A stretch of DNA of 64,000 nucleotides from Terriglobales bacterium (GTDB lineage Bacteria; Acidobacteriota; Terriglobia; Terriglobales; Acidobacteriaceae), in assembly GCA_035764005.1 (NCBI GenBank), contig DASTZZ010000021.1:1-64000 (forward strand), written 5' to 3'. Under the pieces are notes generated by a model. That model made no database searches and had not been told where the DNA came from. It worked only from the letters and a program-made list of their open reading frames with translations. The position numbers and the translations under genes were made by a program. This document shows positions 53,697 through 61,358 of the stretch, piece after piece; the first letter of the stretch is position 1; each line of letters begins with the position of its first letter.

Positions 53697-55052
53697 TTAC
53701 GCTCCAATTGCCGCCTGAATCGCGCCGGAAATCGAGTCGGCGTGCTTCTCCATCTTGTCTTTGGACTCGGCTTCGATCATCACGCGGGCCAGCGGCTCAG
53801 TCCCGGAGTAGCGGACGACCACGCGCCCATTTCCCGCGAGGTCCTGCTCGGCGGCACGAATCGCAGAACTCACAGCTGCAATTTGATCCAGCGGCTGCTT
53901 CTCGCGAACACGCACGTTCTTGATCACCTGCGGAAAAACTTTGAGATCGCCGACGAGTTCATCGAGCTGCTTTCCGTTTCGGGAAATGATTTCGAGGACG
54001 ATCAGCGCGGTTAGCAGCCCATCACCCGTAGTTGCGACGCGAGAGAAGATGATATGGCCGGACTGCTCCCCTCCCAGCACGGCTCCGGTCTTGCGCATCT
54101 CGTCGAGGACGTATTTGTCTCCTACCGGGGCTCGCAACATGCGAATACCCGAGCGCTTCAGCGCGGCTTCAAGTCCCATGTTGGACATCGTGGTCGCTAC
54201 CACGGTGTCGCTCGCAAGTTCCCTGCGAGCCTGCAGGTCACGCGCCGCCATGAGTAGCACCGCGTCACCATTGACAACGTTTCCGTTGCGGTCGGCAAAA
54301 AGCGCGCGATCCGCGTCGCCATCGAACGTCACGCCGAGAGCGGCTCCCCTTTTCTTTACTTCCTCGGCCACCACCTGCGGATAAAGCGCGCCGCAGGCAT
54401 CGTTGATGTTCTTGCCGTTCGGCTTGAAATGGATGAACTCAGCGCCGAAGCCAAGCATCTTGAAAAGCTCTGGAGCGCAGGCGCTTGCGGCTCCATTGGC
54501 GCAATCAATGACAACGTTGCCTCGAATCTTCGGGGTTGAGACCTTTTGCTTCAGCCACGTCTCATATTTTTCCCGCAGCGAGTGATCGCCCGGAAGGCTG
54601 GAGACGTTTGACGCTGCTGCTGTGACCTCGCGGTGCGTCTCAATAAAACGAAAAATTTCTTTTTCGATTGCGAGCTCAAGCTCATCGGAAAGTTTGTAAC
54701 CGTCTCCGCCGAAGACTTTGATTCCGTTGTCGGTCCAGGGATTGTGCGACGCCGAGATCACTACGCCCGCGTCGAAGCCGAGTTCGCGCGCGAGATACGC
54801 GATGCCAGGAGTTGTGATCACGCCCGCAGACGAGACCTCGGCCTGGGACGCTCTCAACCCGTCGGAGAGCCGGTCGGCGATCCATGCGCTGGACTGTCGT
54901 GTGTCCTGTCCGATGACCACGCGCGGACGTTGTCCTTGATGAGCAAGATGATGACCCAAAGCTAGTCCGATCGCGAAGACGGTGCCTGAATCGAGCGGAA
55001 GTTCTCCAGCGACTCCCCGGATTCCGTCGGTCCCAAATAGCTTTCGGCTCAT
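53697..55052 (-). CDS. glmM: Phosphoglucosamine mutase
   Basis: 451 residues. Converts glucosamine 6-phosphate to glucosamine 1-phosphate for peptidoglycan and lipopolysaccharide. N-terminal MSRKLFGTDGIRGVAGELPL; active phosphoserine loop VVISASHNPWTDNGIK; metal loop TFDGDADRALFADRNGN; sugar-specificity loop GGEQSGHIIFS; phosphate-binding RYSGTEPLARVM. All in family order and length. Spaced 293 bp upstream of dnaA in the same direction. Confidence 0.97.
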   Translation of the reverse strand: MSRKLFGTDGIRGVAGELPLDSGTVFAIGLALGHHLAHQGQRPRVVIGQDTRQSSAWIADRLSDGLRASQAEVSSAGVITTPGIAYLARELGFDAGVVISASHNPWTDNGIKVFGGDGYKLSDELELAIEKEIFRFIETHREVTAAASNVSSLPGDHSLREKYETWLKQKVSTPKIRGNVVIDCANGAASACAPELFKMLGFGAEFIHFKPNGKNINDACGALYPQVVAEEVKKRGAALGVTFDGDADRALFADRNGNVVNGDAVLLMAARDLQARRELASDTVVATTMSNMGLEAALKRSGIRMLRAPVGDKYVLDEMRKTGAVLGGEQSGHIIFSRVATTGDGLLTALIVLEIISRNGKQLDELVGDLKVFPQVIKNVRVREKQPLDQIAAVSSAIRAAEQDLAGNGRVVVRYSGTEPLARVMIEAESKDKMEKHADSISGAIQAAIGA

Positions 55053-55361
55053 AAAGACAAACAGGAAAGTCTAGCAGGACTGAGGCAACAATCGCCGTGT
55101 GTAGGCGGTGGGCCGGAAATGTGTGAACGGGCTAAGTCCGCGCGTTGCTGCGCCCGAAGGCGTTCACGACGATGCGCAGCTGCAAAGAACGTGACTGCCC
55201 CACCGGATAGGACCCCTGCAAGCGCAACACCGATGCTCTCCTGCGATCCGCCCTGCTGCCCGCGGTTCTGTTCGCGCGAACCCGCTCTTCTACGCTATTC
55301 TTTCTGTTCTCTTCCGCCCGGCTGCTTCGGGCGACTTCCAAGTGATCGTTGAGGCTCGCGC
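55053..55361. other. Gene-free spacer between glmM and purB
   Basis: GC-rich, divergent promoter region. I see no terminator, tRNA, repeat copy or credible small ORF; a Cys-rich frame (55119-55352) is not supported (see rejected items). Confidence 0.5.
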
Positions 55362-56660
55362 GTGATCCCACGCTACACCCGGCCCGAAATGGGCCGAATC
55401 TGGAGTGACGAAAATAAATTTCGCATGTGGCTGCGCGTCGAAGTGGCGGCTACGGAGACGCTGGCCGAAGCCGGCATGGTTCCGGAGTCGGCCGCGAAAG
55501 CCATTCGTGAGCGCGGCGACTTCGACTTGTCGCGCATTCAGGCTCTCGAAGCAGAGGTCAAGCACGACGTAATCGCCTTCACCACTGCTGTCGCGGAGAA
55601 GGTCGGTCCAGAAGCGCGCTGGCTGCATTTCGGGCTTACGTCGAATGACGTCGTCGATACGGCGCAGGCACTGCAGATTCATGAAGCCTCGTTGATCATT
55701 CGTAACGATCTTGAAGCCCTGAAGACCGTCCTCAAACGACGCGCGTTTGAATTTCAGCACACGCCCACGATTGGTCGCACGCACGGCATTCATGCCGAAC
55801 CCACCACTTTCGGACTGAAGCTCGCCAACTGGTATTCCGAAACGGAACGCAACATCGAGCGCTTCGAGCATGCAGCGGAAGACATGCGCGTGGGAAAGAT
55901 TTCGGGAGCCGTTGGCACGCTGGCTCACCTTACGCCGGAGCTGGAGGAGAAGATCTGCTCGCGATTGGGCTTGAAGACTGCGGCCATCTCCAGCCAGGTA
56001 ATCCAGCGCGACCGTCACGCATTCTTCGTTGCGACTTTGGCGGTAATCGCCAGCACGCTGGACAAAATCGCCGTCGAGATTCGTCATCTCCAGCGCACCG
56101 AAGTTCGCGAGGCCGAGGAGTATTTCAGCGAAAAGCAAAAAGGGTCGTCGGCGATGCCGCACAAACGGAATCCGATTACCTGCGAGCAAATCAGCGGACT
56201 GGCGCGTGTCGTGCGCGGAAATGCGCAGGCGGCGTTCGAAGATGTGGCATTGTGGCACGAGCGCGATATCTCGCATTCCTCGGTCGAGCGCATAATCCTG
56301 CCGGATTCGACGATCTTGATCGATTACCTGCTGCACAAGACCACCACGCTGCTCGACACACTGCTCGTTTATCCCGACCGCATGCTGCAGAATCTGGAGA
56401 GCACGGGCGGACTGATCTTCAGCGGACAACTGCTGCTCGATTTGGCGGAAGCAGGCATGTCGCGCGAAGACGCCTATCGCCTGGTCCAGAAGCATGCAAT
56501 GGCGGCTTGGAAGAACGGAACCAACTTTCGTGAAGCGATCCGCAATGATTCCGAGATTCGCAGCAAACTCTCCGGCGAGCAGATCGAAGGTGCCTTTAAT
56601 CTAAAACGGCAGCTCGGAAATGTGGACGGCATTTTTGCCCGGGTGTTCTCGTCATCGTAG
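55362..56660 (+). CDS. purB: Adenylosuccinate lyase
   Basis: 432 residues from a GTG. Catalyses two fumarate-releasing steps of purine synthesis. MIPRYTRPEMGRIWSDENKF start, AFTTAVAEKVGPEARWLHFGLTSNDVVDTAQ, TIGRTHGIHAEPTTFGLK with the catalytic His, and the flexible signature loop GSSAMPHKRNPITCEQISGLAR. Length and motif spacing match the Bacillus/Thermotoga-type enzyme. The antitoxin gene follows 42 bp downstream. Confidence 0.97.
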   Translation: MIPRYTRPEMGRIWSDENKFRMWLRVEVAATETLAEAGMVPESAAKAIRERGDFDLSRIQALEAEVKHDVIAFTTAVAEKVGPEARWLHFGLTSNDVVDTAQALQIHEASLIIRNDLEALKTVLKRRAFEFQHTPTIGRTHGIHAEPTTFGLKLANWYSETERNIERFEHAAEDMRVGKISGAVGTLAHLTPELEEKICSRLGLKTAAISSQVIQRDRHAFFVATLAVIASTLDKIAVEIRHLQRTEVREAEEYFSEKQKGSSAMPHKRNPITCEQISGLARVVRGNAQAAFEDVALWHERDISHSSVERIILPDSTILIDYLLHKTTTLLDTLLVYPDRMLQNLESTGGLIFSGQLLLDLAEAGMSREDAYRLVQKHAMAAWKNGTNFREAIRNDSEIRSKLSGEQIEGAFNLKRQLGNVDGIFARVFSSS

Positions 56661-56702
56661 AAAAGCGCAATCGCAAAGACGGGAAGAAGGCATAATATCC
56701 AC

Positions 56703-56912
56703 ATGGATTCACTGGTCACATCGTCGCCAGACATCCTCGGCGGCACTCCTGTGATCGCCGGAACCCGTGTCCCGGTGCAGACGCTTTTTGAGTACTTACA
56801 AGCCGGAGAATCGATTAATAGTTTTCTTGAAGGCTTCCCTTCGGTAAAGCGAGATCAGGTTCTCAGCCTCTTGGATGAAGCTCAGTCTCACCTGGTTCAG
56901 GCAGCGCACTGA
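56703..56912 (+). CDS. DUF433-family antitoxin
   Basis: 69 residues. The DUF433 helix-turn-helix pattern is clear: LVTSSPDILGGTPVIAGTRVPVQTLFEYLQAGESINSFLEGFPSVKRDQVLSLLDEA. Such proteins are paired with DUF5615 PIN-like toxins (VapB45-like). The toxin gene starts at the very next base after the TGA. The antitoxin is intact although its partner is broken. Confidence 0.92.
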   Translation: MDSLVTSSPDILGGTPVIAGTRVPVQTLFEYLQAGESINSFLEGFPSVKRDQVLSLLDEAQSHLVQAAH

Positions 56913-57232
56913 TTGAAGATATTGCTAGATGAGTGCATAGACCGGCGCTTCCGCGATGCTCTGCCGATGCACGAGGTCCTAACGGTTCAAGAAATTGGGC
57001 GCGCCGGTATGAAAAAGGGAGAGTTACTGCGCGTCGCTGAGGCGGAATTTGAAGCTCTCGTCACCGTGGACGCAATCTGCAATTTCAGCAGAATGCGAAG
57101 AAAGTCAGAATTCCCGTTTTTGTCTTGTGTGCCCGATTAAATCGCCTCGTCGATATTTTGCCGCTTGCCAAAACCTTACTTGCCGAACTCCACCTAGCTG
57201 TGCCGGGTAAGATCATCGAAATTCGAAAATAA
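56913..57232 (+). pseudogene. DUF5615 PIN-like toxin, frameshifted
   Basis: Starts TTG at 56913 (MKILLDECIDRRFRDALPMHEVLTVQEIG, the acidic PIN start of the family) and reads in frame through VTVDA; it then runs out of family and stops at 57140. From 57079 the remainder continues in another frame as FQQNAKKVRIPVFVLCARLNRLVDILPL to a TAA at 57230-57232. Restoring one A in the short A run at 57074-57075 would give VDANLQFQQN, the expected family wording. So either a one-base deletion has inactivated the toxin or the base is a sequence error. Confidence 0.85.
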
Positions 57233-57327
57233 ATTCTGCAAGTCCTGTTCGAGGCCCCGTTCTAACCTGAGGCACTGCTCTCTGTTCCCGTTGAGAGCTA
57301 TACTTTCAGCCGAGAAAGGAGTTCGAC

Positions 57328-57690
57328 ATGGGCCTCTTTCTTCCCGTATTGCTGTTGGGGCTTGCCCAGCCCGCTGATTTGCCCGCTACCGCTAATCATC
57401 CTCAAGCGGTTTCCCAAGCTGATGCCAATGCTGGATCGTCGTCCATTCCGGCGCGGCAATTTACTTTGGGCGATCCGAAATTTCGCCGTCTCGAGAATTT
57501 TGATCACATTCAGGTAACCGGAGACCCTGATGGTCATTCCTCGGTCTGCCTCACGATGCGGAGCTACTTTTTCGAGCGACGAGATGGATTAGCCCCCGAA
57601 TTCGTCGGTATGACGACGTGCGATCCGGGACGTGGACGGGTTCTGAAGAAGATTAATCGGCGGCCGGCTCGGCTGGTACCAGCGAATTAA
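57328..57690 (+). CDS. Small exported protein of unknown function
   Basis: 120 residues; AAGGAG lies 8 bp upstream of the ATG. A short signal peptide (MGLFLPVLLLGLAQPA) precedes a Ser/Ala-rich stretch and a compact region with two Cys (SSVCLTMRSYFFERR and GMTTCDPGRG) that could form a disulfide. The C-terminus is basic. No family recognised. Its 3' end overlaps lpxC by 4 bp in convergent orientation. The signal peptide and ribosome-binding site argue that it is real. Confidence 0.6.
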   Translation: MGLFLPVLLLGLAQPADLPATANHPQAVSQADANAGSSSIPARQFTLGDPKFRRLENFDHIQVTGDPDGHSSVCLTMRSYFFERRDGLAPEFVGMTTCDPGRGRVLKKINRRPARLVPAN

Positions 57691-58598
57691 CGGTGGAGCA
57701 CGGCCGGGCTTGGCTCGGCCGTCGTCCTCTCCAGCAGCTCATCTTCTTCGCGCGAGATCTGCGCCTCTTCCCACAATGATCTATCCCTGAGCAGACGCGT
57801 GACGAGCGCCGTGTGCATCGCGTGCCCGGCGCGATTGGCAATCACTTTTCCCAGAATGCGATGGCCGAGCAGCGCAAGATCGCCGATGAGATCGAGAATC
57901 TTGTGGCGAACAAATTCATCCTCGAAGCGAAGCGGGCCGTTTTTTACGCCAGTGTCAGTCAACACAATCGCGTTCTCCTCCGAAGCGCCACGAATCAGTC
58001 CCATATTGCGCAACGCACTTTCATCGCGCAGGAAACCGAAAGTGCGGGCGGGCGCGATTTCTCGCGCGTAGCTGTCGCCGGCTAGATCGATGTCGTAGCT
58101 CTGAATGCCGATCGGCTGGGGAAAATCGATGGTGTACGAAACTGAGTAGCGTTCCGCCGGATAAACGCCGAGAAACTTCTGTCCATCCCGTACTTCAACT
58201 GGCTTGAGCACGCGCCAGTAAGTGCGTGGCCTCCTCTGGCGTTTGATTCCGACTCGTTGAATTGCTTCAAGAAACGGCCTTGCGCTTCCGTCCAGAATGG
58301 GAACTTCGAGCTGGTCGAGCTCGATGCCGGCGTTGTCGATCCCTGCTCCCATCAAGGCCGAGAGAACATGCTCGGTAGTCGAGATCAGAACGCCGCGTCG
58401 CATGAGACTGGTCGCGTAACTGACTTTCGCGACATTACGTCCCACTGCCTCGATGTCGAAATTATCGAGATCGACGCGCCGGAAGTTGATTCCACTGCCG
58501 GCAGGAGCGGGAAGGATACGCATCTTCACCGCGGCTCCGCTGTGGAGACCAACGCCACTGAAGCTGATCGACTGTCGAATTGTTTGCTCTTGAACCAA
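57687..58598 (-). CDS. lpxC: UDP-3-O-acyl-N-acetylglucosamine deacetylase
   Basis: Zinc amidase committing lipid A synthesis. The TTG at 58598 gives 303 residues and an N-terminus (VQEQTIRQSISFSGVGLHSG) aligned with E. coli LpxC (305 residues); the longest frame adds 22 unlikely residues from another TTG. Zinc and catalytic blocks: TTEHVLSALMGAGIDNAGIELD, FEDEFVRHKILDLIGDLALLG, and NRAGHAMHTALVTRLL. Neither start has a good ribosome-binding site, so translation may be coupled to an upstream gene. Confirms an LPS-bearing outer membrane. Confidence 0.95.
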   Translation of the reverse strand: MVQEQTIRQSISFSGVGLHSGAAVKMRILPAPAGSGINFRRVDLDNFDIEAVGRNVAKVSYATSLMRRGVLISTTEHVLSALMGAGIDNAGIELDQLEVPILDGSARPFLEAIQRVGIKRQRRPRTYWRVLKPVEVRDGQKFLGVYPAERYSVSYTIDFPQPIGIQSYDIDLAGDSYAREIAPARTFGFLRDESALRNMGLIRGASEENAIVLTDTGVKNGPLRFEDEFVRHKILDLIGDLALLGHRILGKVIANRAGHAMHTALVTRLLRDRSLWEEAQISREEDELLERTTAEPSPAVLHR

Positions 58599-58724
58599 GC
58601 GGGGGCGCGTAAGGTATTGCGAAAAAACAGAATACCCTGCCTCGGCAAAAACAGGGTGTGGCAAAAAAGCTACATCTGAGAGCTGGAAGGACGCACCTTA
58701 AGCATGCGCGCGAAGCAGAATTCT

Positions 58725-58989
58725 TCAGGCAAGCTTTTTCCGACCTTCTTCTTTCAGACCCACAAACCAGAGATAAATCTGGTCCACGCGGTCGATGTCT
58801 TCCTGAAGGAGCAGATGGTCGGCATAGTTGTAGATCCGCTTCGTCGTGACGACGTTTGAGATTCTGCACGAGCAGGTTGAGCTCATCGACTTTGGCGTGC
58901 ATGATGCGGAGATCATTCACCAGCCGGACTTCGTCGATTTCGAGCCATCGTCCAGTCACATTCTTTGTCGCATGGTTCTTGTCATTCAT
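58725..58989 (-). pseudogene. Small conserved-looking ORF interrupted by a frameshift
   Basis: Begins ATG 58989 (MNDKNHATKNVTGRWLEIDE) and reads sensibly as a helical protein through LNLLVQNL, then at the AAA of 58855-58857 changes frame and continues NVVTTKRIYNYADHLLLQED to a stop at 58725. Removing one A restores a single reading frame of about 87 residues. It sits between the cupin gene and lpxC on the same strand. Family unknown. The same kind of single-A indel is seen in the DUF5615 gene. Confidence 0.6.
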
Positions 58990-59016
58990 TCATGGCTCTC
59001 TATCTCGGATGCAGCC

Positions 59017-59391
59017 TCATGCGTCGCGGTGGACCGTTTCGGGAGAAAATGCGGGGACGCACACCGCGATATATTCCGCTCCTTCAGGCGTGGAGTATTG
59101 AATCCACTCACCTTTGTACGCAATTACTGCCTGGCCGGCGTGAACATCGATTGATCCAGATGCGTGCGCGACGCGCAGCATGCCTTTCAGAACCAAAGTG
59201 AACTCATCGAACTCAGGACGCTGCCCAGGCTCTTCCCACCTGGCGGGACTGCGCATATGGGCGACGCTGGCAGCCTGCGTTCTGCTGTTTACACGGCCAA
59301 TATATTCGTCGATGAGTTTCGGCTTGGTTCCGGCCGCTTGAATCCGCGCGGGTTGAGAGATGAGAGTCGGCACCTCGGATGTTCCTTTCAC
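59017..59391 (-). CDS. Cupin-domain protein
   Basis: 124 residues. A single cupin barrel: SVAHMRSPARWEEPGQRPEFDEFTLVLKGMLRV (first motif, with Glu/His region altered to RPEFDE) and the second motif AGQAVIAYKGEWIQYSTPEGAEYIAVCVPAFSPETVHRDA. It resembles the EutQ-like/ethanolamine-associated single-domain cupins. The usual His residues of motif 1 are replaced, so metal binding is uncertain. Upstream of the frameshifted ORF and lpxC. Role unknown. Confidence 0.82.
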   Translation of the reverse strand: MKGTSEVPTLISQPARIQAAGTKPKLIDEYIGRVNSRTQAASVAHMRSPARWEEPGQRPEFDEFTLVLKGMLRVAHASGSIDVHAGQAVIAYKGEWIQYSTPEGAEYIAVCVPAFSPETVHRDA

Positions 59392-59457
59392 TGGAGTTTG
59401 GTTCTTAGCGCAACCAAAGGGCGAGTATATGCGCGGGAATGTCTGGCATGGGCATGC

Positions 59458-59512
59458 TGCACAATACTGCAGCTTAGGCTACTTGACATGACATAAACTG
59501 CATCTCTAGGCT
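59458..59512 (+). promoter_or_regulatory. boxC promoter with three TGCA sites (candidate BoxR operator)
   Basis: TTGACA at 59483-59488, an 18-bp spacer, and TAGGCT at 59507-59512. TGCA occurs at 59458-59461 and 59468-59471 (TGCA-N6-TGCA) and at 59499-59502 between the -35 and -10. TGCA repeats are the known core of BzdR/BoxR operators, and such a regulator is encoded at the end of this cluster. Confidence 0.55.
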
Positions 59513-59528
59513 TGTATTTGGAGCTTTC

Positions 59529-61238
59529 ATGGAAACTGCTCTTGCCACCGACACTGAGAAGCAGCTGGTTGATTTTCAGACCCACCCGTCCCGCTACCAG
59601 CATTGGCAGCTTAAGTTTGATGGCCCCATCGCCACTTTGCTGATGGATACGAAGGAGGACGGCGGCATACGTCCGGGCTACAAGCTCAAACTGAATTCGT
59701 ACGACCTCGGCGTGGATATCGAACTGCACGACGCATTGCAACGCATCCGCTTCGAGCATCCTGAAGTACGCGCGGTCGTGATCACGAGCGCAAAGCAGCG
59801 TGTTTTTTGTTCCGGCGCGAATATCTACATGCTGGGTAGCTCGTCGCATGCGTGGAAGGTGAACTTCTGCAAGTTCACCAATGAGACCCGAAATGGCATT
59901 GAAGACGCCAGCCGCAACTCCGGGATAAAGTTCATTGCGGCATGTAATGGGACGACGGCGGGGGGTGGGTACGAACTCGCGCTTGCCTGCGACGAGGTCC
60001 TCCTGATCGATGATCGCTCGTCAGCTGTCAGCCTGCCGGAAGTTCCCCTTTTGGGAGTGCTGCCCGGTACCGGCGGCCTCACGCGCGTGACCGATAAGCG
60101 CAAAGTTCGGCGCGATCTCGCCGACATTTTTTGCACTACACCAGAGGGCATCCAGGGCCAGCGCGCAAAAGAGTGGCGGCTGGTAGACGATGTGGTGAAG
60201 CCGGCGCAGTGGAGCGATCACATCCAGAGGCGTGCGCAAGAACTCGCAAGCCAGAGCGACCGTCCTCACAACGAAACCAGCGTTGAGTTCACGCCACTGA
60301 AGCGCGAACTCGATGAGCGCGGGTATCACTACGAGTACGTGGACGTAATCTTCGACCGCGAGGCTCGCACTGCCTCTATTACAGTGCGCGCGCCTGAAGC
60401 GGCGCCGGCTAAGACTCTCGCCGAAATCAAATCCGCAGGCGCAAATTGGTGGCCGCTGCAGATGGCCCGCGAACTAGACGATGCCATCCTCATGCTTCGG
60501 ATAAACGAGCTTGAGCTCGGACTTTGGCTGTTCAAGACCAAAGGAAATGCCAACGCAGTTTTGGAAATTGATCGGCAGCTCGTCGAGCATCGCTCGGACT
60601 GGTTCGTTCGGGAGGTTATCGGCATGTTGCGCCGCACGCTTGCCCGTCTCGACGTCTCGTCGCGTTCGATGTATGCGGTCATCGAAGAGAACTCATGCTT
60701 CGTCGGTACTCTCTTTGAACTTGCTCTGTCCGCGGACCGCAGCTACATGCTCAATCTCCCCGATAATCCCGAGTCGGTGTTCATCGGACTTTCGGAGATG
60801 AATCTTGATGCTAACGCGAACTCAGAAGCTGCCGCATTCTCGGCATTACCGTCTGCCGCCGGTACATCGCGTTTGGTGGCGAGGTTCTATGGCGATCAGC
60901 AAAGGCTGTCGGAACTTCGATCGCAGATTGGGAATAAGCTCACAGCAGAGCGGGCGGCCGAACTCGGACTCGTGACCGCCGCGCCCGACGATCTTGACTG
61001 GGCAGACGAACTGCGGCTCGCGATCGAGTCGCGGGTCGCACTTTCGCCCGACGCTCTCACCGGCCTCGAAGCGAATCTTCGCTTTCCGGAACGGGAAACG
61101 ATGCTGACGCGTATCTTCGGTCGCCTATCTGCGTGGCAGAACTGGATCTTCATTCGTCCGAACGCGGTTGGACAATCGGGCGCCTTAAAGGTTTACGGCA
61201 CCGGCAGCAAGGCGAAATTTAATTGGGAGCGGGTATGA
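59529..61238 (+). CDS. boxC: 2,3-epoxybenzoyl-CoA dihydrolase
   Basis: 569 residues, close to the known BoxC length. A crotonase-type enzyme that opens the 2,3-epoxide of benzoyl-CoA and releases formate in the aerobic box pathway. Crotonase features: VRAVVITSAKQRVFCSGANIYMLGSS (oxyanion hole), FIAACNGTTAGGGYELALACDEVLLIDD, and LPEVPLLGVLPGTGGLTRVTDKRKVRRD. The C-terminal half includes WFVREVIGMLRRTLARLDVSSRSMYAVIEE and the terminal GSGALKVYGTGSKAKFNWERV-like signature region. GGAG lies 6 bp before the ATG. Leads the box cluster. Confidence 0.95.
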   Translation: METALATDTEKQLVDFQTHPSRYQHWQLKFDGPIATLLMDTKEDGGIRPGYKLKLNSYDLGVDIELHDALQRIRFEHPEVRAVVITSAKQRVFCSGANIYMLGSSSHAWKVNFCKFTNETRNGIEDASRNSGIKFIAACNGTTAGGGYELALACDEVLLIDDRSSAVSLPEVPLLGVLPGTGGLTRVTDKRKVRRDLADIFCTTPEGIQGQRAKEWRLVDDVVKPAQWSDHIQRRAQELASQSDRPHNETSVEFTPLKRELDERGYHYEYVDVIFDREARTASITVRAPEAAPAKTLAEIKSAGANWWPLQMARELDDAILMLRINELELGLWLFKTKGNANAVLEIDRQLVEHRSDWFVREVIGMLRRTLARLDVSSRSMYAVIEENSCFVGTLFELALSADRSYMLNLPDNPESVFIGLSEMNLDANANSEAAAFSALPSAAGTSRLVARFYGDQQRLSELRSQIGNKLTAERAAELGLVTAAPDDLDWADELRLAIESRVALSPDALTGLEANLRFPERETMLTRIFGRLSAWQNWIFIRPNAVGQSGALKVYGTGSKAKFNWERV

Positions 61239-61252
61239 AGCCCTCTCTATCT

Positions 61253-61335
61253 GTCATTCCGAGCGAAGCGAGGAATCCCTACTCCGTCGAAACGTGCTGG
61301 GCACAGTAGGGATTCCTCACTGCGTTCGGAATGAC
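61253..61335. repeat. Palindromic element E5 between boxC and boxB
   Basis: GTCATTCCGAGCGAAGCGAG with GAATCCCTACT, mirrored by AGTAGGGATTCCTCAC and GTTCGGAATGAC. Short 83-bp version filling the boxC-boxB gap. Confidence 0.88.
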
Positions 61336-61358
61336 ACACTGTGTGTAGGAACACATTC

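Noticed and set aside
55119-55352. Cys-rich 77-codon frame upstream of purB as another leader peptide
   Set aside because: No terminator follows it, Arg and Pro are as frequent as Cys, and purB has no link to cysteine; it looks like chance coding in GC-rich DNA.
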